Below are positions 50,327 through 57,222 of a DNA stretch of 57,222 nucleotides, in pieces. Positions within the stretch are counted from its first letter, which is position 1; the number at the start of each line of letters is the position of its first letter. The stretch covers positions 1-57,222 of the forward strand of contig NZ_AUBL01000027.1 in assembly GCF_000429225.1 (NCBI RefSeq), in the 5' to 3' direction. Origin of the DNA: Actinomyces dentalis DSM 19115. GTDB lineage: Bacteria > Actinomycetota > Actinomycetes > Actinomycetales > Actinomycetaceae. The notes beneath the pieces are model-generated. The model saw only the letters and a list, made by a program, of their open reading frames with translations. It made no database searches and was not told where the DNA came from. A program made the translations under genes and the position numbers.

Positions 50327-51568
50327 TCAGGCCCCGAGCTCCTCGGCGACCAGCGCCATCTCCTCGTCGGCGCGGCGCCGCAGCTCCTTGTGGCGCGTCC
50401 ACGAGGCCAGCGAGGTCTCGGCGACGGCGTCGACCATGAGCAGCGCCCCCACCGCGATCAGCCCGCCCGGCAGGCGCCCGGTGCGCCCCCGGCGCCGGAT
50501 CGCCGCCCCGATGAGGGCGCCGCCGAGCCCGGCCTCCAGGGCCGCCCCCGCGCGCACGAGCCACGGCGTCTCCGTCACGGCGCGCACGTAGGACTGCCAG
50601 AAGGCCGACCCCGGCACGGAGGGGTCCGCCAGCATGAGGCCCACGCTGCGGCCCACCGCATTGGACAGCCCGCGCGGCTCGTGCACGACGACGCCCGGCA
50701 CCTCCACGGGCGCGAGCCGACCGGTGAGCACCGACTCCACCCAGGCCGGCAGCCCGAGCGCCGCGAGCATCTGGGCCAGGCCCTCGACGCCCTCGACGGC
50801 GAGCGCGGCGGTCGCCGCCTCGACGTCGGCGTCGGGCACGGCCCGGGCGATGAGCGAGGCGTCCGTGGAGTCGGTGAGCATCTCGTTGACGAGCGCGGAC
50901 AGGGCGGGCCCGGGCTCCTCGACCCCGCCCCACACGTAGCGCGAGGTCATGGACCAGGAGTAGACGGCGTCGTCCTCGGACTCCCCGGTCAGGACGGCGC
51001 GCACGGTCATGTCGCGCTCGTCGACGCGGAAGATGATCGCCGGCAGGGACTCGTCGTCCCAGCCGAAGGCGCCCAGCTCCGCGCCCTCCCCGGAGTACAT
51101 GACGATGCGCCGGTCGATGCCGGGCGCGGAGGCCACGGCCAGGGGCCGCTCCAGGAGGGTCGCCTGCAGCGGCACCATGTAGGCGCTCAGCGGGGAGACG
51201 ACGACGGTGCGCGACATGGGCGAGGGGCCGGTGCTCACCTCGGGCAGCTCGACGTCCTCGGGCAGGGCGTCGAACGACGCCGGACCGATGGTGGCGTCCG
51301 CGCCGAGTTCGCGCGCCAGGCCCTCGGCCAGTTCGGAGACCCCCATCCCCGGCACGACGCCCCCGCGGCTGGGCGGGGTGACGGCCACGCGGCCCTCGGC
51401 GTCCGACAGCAGGGTGATGCTCAGCAGGTGCGCGCTGGCCGGGTACCACTCCAGGCGCGCGACCACCGCGCGCTCGCGCAGACGGGCGGCGACGTCGTCG
51501 GGCGTGGATCCCGGGGCGACGAGCACGCCCTCGGTACGGTTCCAGCGCTGGGTGGCGTCCTGAGCCAT
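50327..51568 (-). CDS. Hypothetical protein with C-terminal hydrophobic region
   Basis: A 413-residue protein. The N-terminal half is mixed alpha/beta (LEWYPASAHLLSITLLSDAE, then TVVVSPLSAYMVPLQATLLE, then AIIFRVDERDMTVRAVL). The C-terminal part has two hydrophobic segments (AALEAGLGGALIGAAI and GGLIAVGALLMVDAVA) ending in a charged helix (RHKELRRRADEEMALVAEEL). I do not recognise a family. GAGGAGGGC precedes the ATG at 51568, a clear ribosome-binding site. It is convergent with the DUF4032 gene and lies downstream of rlmB on the same strand, with 173 bases between. Confidence 0.6.
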   Translation of the reverse strand: MAQDATQRWNRTEGVLVAPGSTPDDVAARLRERAVVARLEWYPASAHLLSITLLSDAEGRVAVTPPSRGGVVPGMGVSELAEGLARELGADATIGPASFDALPEDVELPEVSTGPSPMSRTVVVSPLSAYMVPLQATLLERPLAVASAPGIDRRIVMYSGEGAELGAFGWDDESLPAIIFRVDERDMTVRAVLTGESEDDAVYSWSMTSRYVWGGVEEPGPALSALVNEMLTDSTDASLIARAVPDADVEAATAALAVEGVEGLAQMLAALGLPAWVESVLTGRLAPVEVPGVVVHEPRGLSNAVGRSVGLMLADPSVPGSAFWQSYVRAVTETPWLVRAGAALEAGLGGALIGAAIRRRGRTGRLPGGLIAVGALLMVDAVAETSLASWTRHKELRRRADEEMALVAEELGA

Positions 51569-51741
51569 CTGTGCCCTCCTCGTTGTGACGGTGCGCCGGG
51601 CCCCGGCCGCCGGGGCCCGATCGGACCCATTGTGTCAGCAATGGGGCGCCCGCGGGCGGAGCGCGCCCTGCGCCCTGGGCGGATCGGCCGGGCGGCGGGT
51701 CGGCGACCCCGGCCCGCCGTCGGCCTCCCGGCCTCCCGCTC

Positions 51742-52743
51742 TCAGTCCCGCCCCGGGCGGGCCCGGCGCCGCAGCCGGTCGACCTCGTACAGGCCGATCC
51801 CGGTGGCGACGGCGGCGTTGAGGGACTCCACGGTCCGGGAGATGGGGATCGACACGACCGTGTCGCAGGTCTGGCGCACCAGGCGCGAGAGCCCGGCGCC
51901 CTCCGCCCCGGCGACCAGGACCAGCGGGCTGTCCGCGAGCGCGAGGTCGTCCACGACCTCCTCGCTGCGCCCGTCGAGCCCGACGACGAAGCAGCCCTCC
52001 TTCTTCAGCATCGTCAGGGCGCGCACGAGGTTCGTCTCGCGGGCGACGGGCACCCGGGCGGCGGCCCCGGCCGAGACCTTCCACACGGTGGCGTTGACCC
52101 CGACGGAGCGCCGCTCGCCGATGACGACGCCGTCGGCGCCGAAGGCCCCGGCGCTGCGCAGGACGGCCCCGAGGTTGTGGGGGTCGGTGATCTGGTCGAG
52201 GGCGACGAGCAGCGGCGTGCGCCCGGCGGCGAGGGCGCGCTCGAGCAGGTCGCGGGCGGCGACGTACTCGTAGGCGGGGATCTCGACGGCCACGCCCTGG
52301 TGGACGGCGCCCCCGGTCAGGGCCTCCAGGTCGAGCTTGGTGGTCTCCAGCACGGGGGCGCCCAGCAGCGTGGCGCGGCGGACGACGGCGCCCAGGCGGT
52401 CGTCGGTGGCGGAGGAGGAGGCCATGAAGACGCGGCTCATGGGCACGCCGGCGCGGGCGGCCTCGGCGACGGCGTTGCGCCCGCAGATGATCTCGTGGCC
52501 CTCGGGGACCTCGAAGCGGCGGCGGATCTTCTCCAGCTGCTTGGCGCGGGTGGGCCGGGCGGCGCGGGCCTCGGCCAGGGCCTTGGCGCGCGCCTTGGGG
52601 TGGCCGACGCGATTCTCGGCCCTGGGCGTGGGTCCCTTGCCCTCCAGCCCCTGACGGCGGTTGCCGCCCGAGCCCTTGGTGGGGCCCTTCTTCTTTCCGG
52701 GTCGGCGCCTGCTGGCGCCGGGGTAGCGCTCGTTTCCGGGCAT
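51742..52743 (-). CDS. rlmB: 23S rRNA (guanosine-2'-O) methyltransferase RlmB
   Basis: A 333-residue SPOUT methyltransferase. A basic N-terminal extension (GASRRRPGKKKGPTKGSGGN) precedes the substrate-binding domain (PEGHEIICGRNAVAEAARAG). The knot follows with the three SpoU motifs: DPHNLGAVLRSAGAFGADGV, LVAGAEGAGLSRLVRQTC and VESLNAAVATGIGLYEV. It methylates G2251 in the peptidyl-transferase region. Start ATG 52743 is preceded by AAAGGA. It lies 43 bases after cysS on the same strand, the conserved cysS-rlmB pair; the whole set is ispF-cysS-rlmB. Confidence 0.92.
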   Translation of the reverse strand: MPGNERYPGASRRRPGKKKGPTKGSGGNRRQGLEGKGPTPRAENRVGHPKARAKALAEARAARPTRAKQLEKIRRRFEVPEGHEIICGRNAVAEAARAGVPMSRVFMASSSATDDRLGAVVRRATLLGAPVLETTKLDLEALTGGAVHQGVAVEIPAYEYVAARDLLERALAAGRTPLLVALDQITDPHNLGAVLRSAGAFGADGVVIGERRSVGVNATVWKVSAGAAARVPVARETNLVRALTMLKKEGCFVVGLDGRSEEVVDDLALADSPLVLVAGAEGAGLSRLVRQTCDTVVSIPISRTVESLNAAVATGIGLYEVDRLRRRARPGRD

Positions 52744-52786
52744 GGTGCGGTCCTTTCTGGGCCGGTGGTCGGGCCGGCGGTCGATG

Positions 52787-54403
52787 TCAGGCCAGGTGCC
52801 AGCGCGCCGTGGAGGCGCCGTCCTCGACGACGACTCCGGCCGCCGCGAGCCGCTCGCGCAGGGCGTCGGCGCGCGCCCAGTCCTTGACGGCGCGGGCGGC
52901 GGCGCGCTCGTCGAGCAGGGCACTCACGAGGCGGTCCAGGGCGGCGGTGGCGGCGCCGCCGGTCCCGCCCGGTCCGGCGCCCAGGACCCGGTCGCGCCAG
53001 GGCCGGGCGAGCGGGTCCAGGCCCAGGACGTCGAGCTGGGCGCGCAGGTCGAGGGCGGCCCCGGCGACGGCGCCGGCGTCGGGGGCCGGGGCGGCGAGCT
53101 CGGTGTTGAGCCGCTTGAGGGTGGCGTGGATGACCGCCATGGCGCCGGCCAGGCCCAGGTCGTCGTCCATGGCGGCGACGTACTCGGCCGGCAGGGCGCG
53201 GGCGCGGACCGCCTCGGCGGGGGCGTCCACCGCGCCGGCCGCGCCGTCGGGGCTGGCGGGGCCGCCGGGGCCGACGCCAGCCGCACCGCCGGGGCGGGCT
53301 CCGTCAGCGCCGTCGGGCCCACCGGCGTCGGGGCCGCCGGGGCCGCGGGCGCCGTCGACCGCCTCCCGGGCGCGCACGACGGCGCCGCTCAGGCGCTCCC
53401 ACAGGGCGGCGGCGTCGGCCAGGGTCTCGTCGGAGAACTCCACGGTGGAGCGGTAGTGGACGGTGCCCAGCGCCAGGCGCAGGACGGCGGGGTCGTAGAT
53501 CCTCAGCAGTTCGGCGACGGTCAGCGAGTTGCCCAGGGACTTGCTCATCTTCTCGCCCTTGACGGTGACCCAGGCGTTGTGGACCCAGTGGCGGGCGAAG
53601 CCCCAGCCGGCGCCGTGGGACTGGGCCTGCTCGTTCTCGTGGTGGGGGAAGCGCAGGTCGATGCCGCCGCCGTGGATGTCGAAGGCGTCGCCCAGGTAGC
53701 GCCGGCTCATGGCCGAGCACTCCAGGTGCCAGCCGGGCCGTCCGCGGCCCCAGGGGGCGTCCCAGGCGGCGTCGGCCGGCTCGCCGGGCTTGGCGGCCTT
53801 CCACAGGGCGAAGTCGCGCGGGTCGCGCTTGTCGGCCTCTACGGCCGCGTCGATCTGGGTCTCGTCCTCGGTGGTGGCCAGGTCCTCCAGCCGCTGGTGG
53901 GTCAGCGAGCCGTAGTCGGGCAGCGAGGCCACGTCGAAGTAGACGTTGCCGGACTCGCCGCGGTAGGCGTGGCCGGCGTCGAGCAGGCGCCGGACGAGGT
54001 CGAGCATCTCGGGGATGTGCCCGGTGGCCCGCGGCTCGTAGGTGGGGGCGGCCACGCCCAGGGCCCGGTAGGCGGCGTCGAACTCGCGCTCGTGGCGCTG
54101 GGCCCAGGCCCACCAGGCCTCGGGAGGGGTGGCGGCGGCGGACTTGGCGAGGATCTTGTCGTCGATGTCGGTGACATTGCGGATGAGGCTGACCCGCTGG
54201 CCGCATCTTTCGAGCCAGCGGCGCAGGACGTCGAAGACGATGGCCGAGCGCATGTGGCCGATGTGGGGCGAGCCCTGGACGGTGGCGCCGCACAGGTAGA
54301 TCGCGACCGTCCCGGGGGTGACGGTGGGCGCCAGGGGGACGACGGCGCGGGCGGCGGAGTCGTACAGGCGCAGGGCGGGCGCGGAGGCGGTCTGGGTGCT
54401 CAC
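52787..54403 (-). CDS. cysS: Cysteinyl-tRNA synthetase
   Basis: A 538-residue class I synthetase. The HIGH motif is SPHIGHM (47-50), the zinc-ligand cysteine C38 lies in [24 protein letters not shown] is the second zinc-binding region and KMSKS is at 285-289. Bacterial CysS is usually about 460-480 residues; the surplus is an Ala/Gly/Pro-rich insert (about 350-400, with [15 protein letters not shown]). It charges tRNA-Cys. The start is GTG at 54403, six bases after TAGTCT (54410-54415), so the mRNA is probably leaderless. MshC would lack the C-terminal domain present here, so CysS is preferred. Confidence 0.92.
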   Translation of the reverse strand: MSTQTASAPALRLYDSAARAVVPLAPTVTPGTVAIYLCGATVQGSPHIGHMRSAIVFDVLRRWLERCGQRVSLIRNVTDIDDKILAKSAAATPPEAWWAWAQRHEREFDAAYRALGVAAPTYEPRATGHIPEMLDLVRRLLDAGHAYRGESGNVYFDVASLPDYGSLTHQRLEDLATTEDETQIDAAVEADKRDPRDFALWKAAKPGEPADAAWDAPWGRGRPGWHLECSAMSRRYLGDAFDIHGGGIDLRFPHHENEQAQSHGAGWGFARHWVHNAWVTVKGEKMSKSLGNSLTVAELLRIYDPAVLRLALGTVHYRSTVEFSDETLADAAALWERLSGAVVRAREAVDGARGPGGPDAGGPDGADGARPGGAAGVGPGGPASPDGAAGAVDAPAEAVRARALPAEYVAAMDDDLGLAGAMAVIHATLKRLNTELAAPAPDAGAVAGAALDLRAQLDVLGLDPLARPWRDRVLGAGPGGTGGAATAALDRLVSALLDERAAARAVKDWARADALRERLAAAGVVVEDGASTARWHLA

Positions 54404-54605
54404 CGGGCCAGACTACCGGCCCGCCCGGTTGGGACCGGGAGGGGGTCGCGCCAGGCGGCCGGACCCCGTTCCGCCGGGGCCGCCGGCCGGGATCGGGCGG
54501 AGGCCGCCGTCCGCCCGGCGCCGTCGGGCCGCCCCTCCGCGCCCACTGCGCCGACGTCCCACTGCTCCTCGCTCACCCCCGAAATCGCAGGCCGCCCCTC
54601 CGCAC

Positions 54606-55217
54606 CTACTGGCCGACGGGGTGGACCAGGGCCGTCGCCACGGCGAGCAGGCCCTCCTCGCGCCCGAGGAATCCCAGGCGGTCGGTGGTGGTCGCGGAGA
54701 AGGAGACGTCGGCCCCGGCGGCGGCCGACAGGGCGTCGCGGGCCTCGGCCATGCGGGCGGCGACGCGGGGCCGGGCGCCGACGAGCTGGACGGCGACGTT
54801 GCCGATCTCGTAGCCGGCGGCGCGCACGCGCCGGGCCGCCTCGGCCAGCAGCACCGCCCCGGAGGCGCCCTTCCACCGCGGTTCGGCGGTGCCGAAGTTG
54901 GAGCCGAGGTCCCCCAGCCCCGCGGCGGAGAAGAGGGCGTCGCAGCAGGCGTGGGCGACGACGTCGCCGTCGGAGTGGCCCTCCAGGCCCGGCTCGCCCG
55001 GCCAGGTCAGGCAGGCCAGGTGCAGGGGCGCGCCGGGTTCGGCGGCGAAGGCGTGGACGTCGACGCCCACGCCGGTGCGCGGCAGGGGCGGGCGGGCGCC
55101 CCCGGGCGCCGCGGGCTCGCACGGCGGGGGGGCGGACCCCTCGGGGCCTCCGCCACCGGCGAGGGAGCCCGTGGGCCTGCGCGGCGGGGGGACGGGGGTG
55201 TCGTCGGGCTGTGTCAT
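54606..55217 (-). CDS. ispF: 2-C-methyl-D-erythritol 2,4-cyclodiphosphate synthase
   Basis: A 203-residue protein. Residues 1-47 are a Pro/Gly-rich extension not found in the family. The IspF core begins [10 protein letters not shown] with the zinc ligands D53 and H55, then [17 protein letters not shown] (third ligand H89), [16 protein letters not shown] and [20 protein letters not shown]. It converts CDP-ME-2-phosphate to the cyclodiphosphate in the MEP isoprenoid pathway. Homologues often lie beside ispD; ispD is not visible in this window. CACTGT lies five bases before the ATG at 55217. Confidence 0.92.
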   Translation of the reverse strand: MTQPDDTPVPPPRRPTGSLAGGGGPEGSAPPPCEPAAPGGARPPLPRTGVGVDVHAFAAEPGAPLHLACLTWPGEPGLEGHSDGDVVAHACCDALFSAAGLGDLGSNFGTAEPRWKGASGAVLLAEAARRVRAAGYEIGNVAVQLVGARPRVAARMAEARDALSAAAGADVSFSATTTDRLGFLGREEGLLAVATALVHPVGQ

Positions 55218-55458
55218 GGCCGACAGTGTGCCCCATGCCGGCAACGGGCCCGCAATGGGGCTGTGCGGATGCGCGGGGCGCGCGGTCCGGTTGTTTCACG
55301 TGGAACGACTCCGCCCGTCCCGTCGCGGACGCCCGGGACGCGCCCGGGCCCGGTCTCCGCCGCGACCGTGCGACGTCCCACATTTCTGCCGGAACGGGTG
55401 ATCTTCATCCTTTTTCACCCTCTGGGCGTGGGCATCGCGATTCGGTTACGCTGCCGTC

Positions 55459-55929
55459 ATGATCATTTGGCGCGGGTGGGGCATTATCGGTTTCCTCCTC
55501 ATCGGTTTGGGCATAGCGGCGGTCATGGGGCTGACCGGCCAGAACGGAACGGACAGCCCCGCCGGAACCGTGTCCCTGGGCGCGGGCCTCCTGCTCGGCG
55601 GCACGGCCTGCGCGGTCTTCGGGTACTGGCTCAATGTGGCGCGCCCGAGGCAGCAGGCCGGCGGATACGTGGAGGACCTGCGCCAGGACCTGTGGCGGCG
55701 GGTGCGCGAGGGCTCGTTCCAGGTCGAGCCCGGGGCGGCGGCGCCGCGCGACGAGGCCGAGGCCGCGCAGCAGGTCGAGCAGATCGTCGCCCGGCAGAGG
55801 CCGACGATCGAGCGGCGGCTGCGCAACCGGAACTCCCTGTTCTTCATCCCACTGCAGTGGCTGGGCGGCGCGGTCGCCCTCGGCGGCGTCGTCCTCGCGC
55901 TCATGGGGCTGCTGGGCACGACCCTGTGA
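55459..55929 (+). CDS. Small membrane protein, unknown family
   Basis: A 156-residue protein with three hydrophobic segments: GIIGFLLIGLGIAAVMGL (8-25), VSLGAGLLLGGTACAVFGYW (38-57) and LQWLGGAVALGGVVLALMGL at the C-terminus (132-151), with a charged cytoplasmic loop between (VEDLRQDLWRRVREGSFQVE). I do not recognise a family. TACGCT at 55447-55452 ends six bases before ATG 55459, so the mRNA is likely leaderless. It is divergent from ispF and followed by a gene-free repeat region. Confidence 0.55.
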   Translation: MIIWRGWGIIGFLLIGLGIAAVMGLTGQNGTDSPAGTVSLGAGLLLGGTACAVFGYWLNVARPRQQAGGYVEDLRQDLWRRVREGSFQVEPGAAAPRDEAEAAQQVEQIVARQRPTIERRLRNRNSLFFIPLQWLGGAVALGGVVLALMGLLGTTL

Positions 55930-56030
55930 CCGGTCCGCGGGGGCGGGTGGCCGTCGGCGCGGGCCACGCGCCCGTGGGACACCCCGCCGACCGGACCGCG
56001 GGGGCGGGGAATCCGGGCGGGACCTGATTC
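55930..56030. repeat. Direct repeat after the small membrane gene
   Basis: ACCGGTCCGCGGGGGCGGG at 55929-55947 recurs with one change at 55990-56008. There is no coding signal. Confidence 0.5.
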
Positions 56031-56152
56031 TGGCGCTCCGGGAGGATCGTTCGGACGGGCACCTCGGATGCGCCCGGCGATTTCCGCGTGATTCCGCGGT
56101 TGCGACGGCGGCGCGATCGAGTGCGGGGCGGAACGATCCTCCCAGAGCGCCA
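56031..56152. mobile_element. 122-bp MITE-like element with 22-bp inverted ends
   Basis: The ends 56031-56052 (TGGCGCTCCGGGAGGATCGT...) and 56131-56152 are inverted with one mismatch in 22 bases. The size is close to the 120-bp family but the sequence differs. No open frame is conserved. Confidence 0.6.
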
Positions 56153-56546
56153 TCTCCCGCCCTGGACCGTCCAGCCGTCCAGGACCCGAACCGTTCCGGG
56201 TCACGGCCCCGTCTCGCGGCCCGTCCGCCGTTGCACGAGTGTGTCTCGTTTCCCGGCCCCCTCCCAGGCGCCCGTCAGGAGAACCCCCAGGTCCGACGGG
56301 TTGCATATGACTCACCGCCGGGCGGGGGACGCCGCCAGGGTTGGGGAGCCCGATGACCGGTCCCATCTCCGAGGCGGCCACGGGTCCAAGGGAGCCCGCG
56401 GCCGCCGTCCCGGCGAAGGAGGAACTTCCTCCCGGGTTTGGGACATCCGGGGGTCGGGTTCCTCGACGACGAGGGCCCGCGGGCCGGGACACCGGTCCCC
56501 GACCCGCGGGCCGCGCCCCTCTCCTCATCTCCCATCAATCGTCGCC

Positions 56547-56634
56547 GAAACCGGCGGAGAAGTCATGCGAGACCGGCGAATATGACACGCAAAGCCGACG
56601 GATATGACACACGAGACCGGTGGAAACGGCATTC
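56547..56634 (+). repeat. Four tandem 22-bp repeat units
   Basis: Units at 56547-56568, 56569-56590, 56591-56612 and 56613-56634 share the pattern GAGACCGGCGGATATGACAC. They match the single and double units at 5863, 28497 and 29923-29966. The 22-bp period equals two helical turns, which could favour protein binding on one face. Confidence 0.65.
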
Positions 56635-57222
56635 GATTCGACATACCTGGTTGCCGACCGATTCACACTCCCATCTTCTGCAGCGCCTCTTCCCATCGCC
56701 ACACCCATTCACCGGGCCTTCCTCGTCAGAAGGATTCCTGGACGGACTGCCGGCGGGGAAATCTCGGGGGAATTACCGCCGCATTAAGGGGTTCCTGCCG
56801 TTCCGGACGAGAAAGGCTCTCGCATCGCATTCCTGTGAATGCGCGCGCACCGGAATTGGTCACCGCACGGAGGGCGGTTCTCGATGCGTCGGGATATCCG
56901 ACGGCAGTCTCGTCGGGTTCCACCGGGTGCGGGATGGCCTCGGCGGGGTCGGACCGGCTGATGTTGAAGGTGCTGCTGTGGCTGGTGGGACGGTATAGCG
57001 AACAGGGCGTTATGTTGCACGTTTGCAGTAAGGCGTTTCAATGCCGACCTTTCCGCATAACCTGGTTGGAAGTCGGCGCGCGGAGGGCTCTGGGGGCCGT
57101 CGGTGGCGCTCGGCGTGATTCCGCCACTATGTGCTACTCTGGGCCCCGTGCTGGCCGGTCCGGAGGGGTGCTCCCGGGGCCGGTGGCGCTCCGGGCCCTC
57201 GAAGTGGCGTCATACCGCCGCT
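56635..57222. other. Window end without a supported gene
   Basis: An AT-richer stretch follows the 22-bp array. At 56806-56817 ACGAGAAAGGCT recalls the tail ends of the 120-bp elements. One plus-strand frame stays open to the window edge from about 56856, but with no family signal. Promoter-like TACTCT precedes a GTG at 57148. Confidence 0.35.

Noticed and set aside
48978..51641. 887-codon minus-strand frame
   Set aside because: It is an Arg/Gly-rich shadow of the DUF4032 and 50327 genes, with no family signal.
56547..56634. CRISPR array
   Set aside because: The 22-bp units abut with no spacers and no cas genes are present.
56438..56998. 186-codon plus frame near the window end
   Set aside because: It crosses the 22-bp repeat array and shows no conserved motif.

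Overview
This is one contiguous, very GC-rich stretch of chromosome. Codon usage is strongly GC-biased at third positions. The gene content points to an actinobacterium, most likely Actinomyces or a close Actinomycetaceae relative. The main markers are a YwiC-like protein, a DUF4032 protein, an ispF-cysS-rlmB cluster, a class Ib ribonucleotide reductase beta subunit, a CsoR-regulated copper operon, lipoproteins and WXG-type small proteins. Species assignment is inference only.

Layout. 1-3.25 kb: an accessory immunity-gene array with two Imm1-type proteins, an unclassified acidic protein, and several copies of a small S1/OB-like module, one of them frameshifted. 3.25-3.9 kb: repeats. 3.9-5.9 kb: a YwiC-like membrane protein and a Phd/VapC-type toxin-antitoxin pair. 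5.95-13.3 kb: two tandem copies of a two-gene cassette, each a membrane-anchored beta-propeller protein followed by a lipoprotein. 13.3-18.1 kb, minus strand: a HisC-type aminotransferase, a WXG-like small protein coupled to a large alpha/beta hydrolase, a membrane protein and a SAM methyltransferase. 18.1-19.6 kb: repeats and a MITE-like element abutting a uvrA remnant. 19.6-24 kb: pepC, a siderophore-interacting protein, a small membrane protein and purB. 24.1-28.5 kb: a tail-anchored Pro/Gln-rich protein divergent from csoR-copZ-copA.

28.6-33.9 kb, minus strand: orphan secreted or membrane proteins, two tandem paralogous lipoproteins and nrdF. 34-36.8 kb: a repeat cluster, a decayed AlbA/Schlafen-type ATP-binding protein with a premature stop, a frameshift and an inserted palindromic element, then an MFS remnant. 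36.9-41.2 kb: two anchored proteins flanking a P-loop kinase, then a CPBP protease. 41.2-42.4 kb: repeats. 42.4-44.2 kb: a paralogue of the AlbA protein that lacks most of the AlbA domain, and tRNA-Thr(UGU). 44.2-47.3 kb: a DsbA-like protein and a Ser/Thr kinase. 47.5-50.2 kb: a UgpC/MsmK-type ATPase and a DUF4032 protein. 50.3-55.2 kb, minus strand: an unknown membrane protein, rlmB, cysS and ispF. 55.4-57.2 kb: a small membrane protein and a gene-poor, repeat-containing end.

Three whole-window patterns stand out. (1) In nineteen genes on both strands a -10-like hexamer (NANNNT) lies exactly six bases before the start codon, implying widespread leaderless transcription. (2) A 120-bp element with 22-bp terminal inverted repeats occurs three times at identical length, with a conserved tail, alongside other palindromic families and a dispersed 22-bp unit. 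(3) Duplication followed by decay recurs in the S1-like modules, the propeller/lipoprotein cassettes, the lipoprotein pair and the AlbA proteins.
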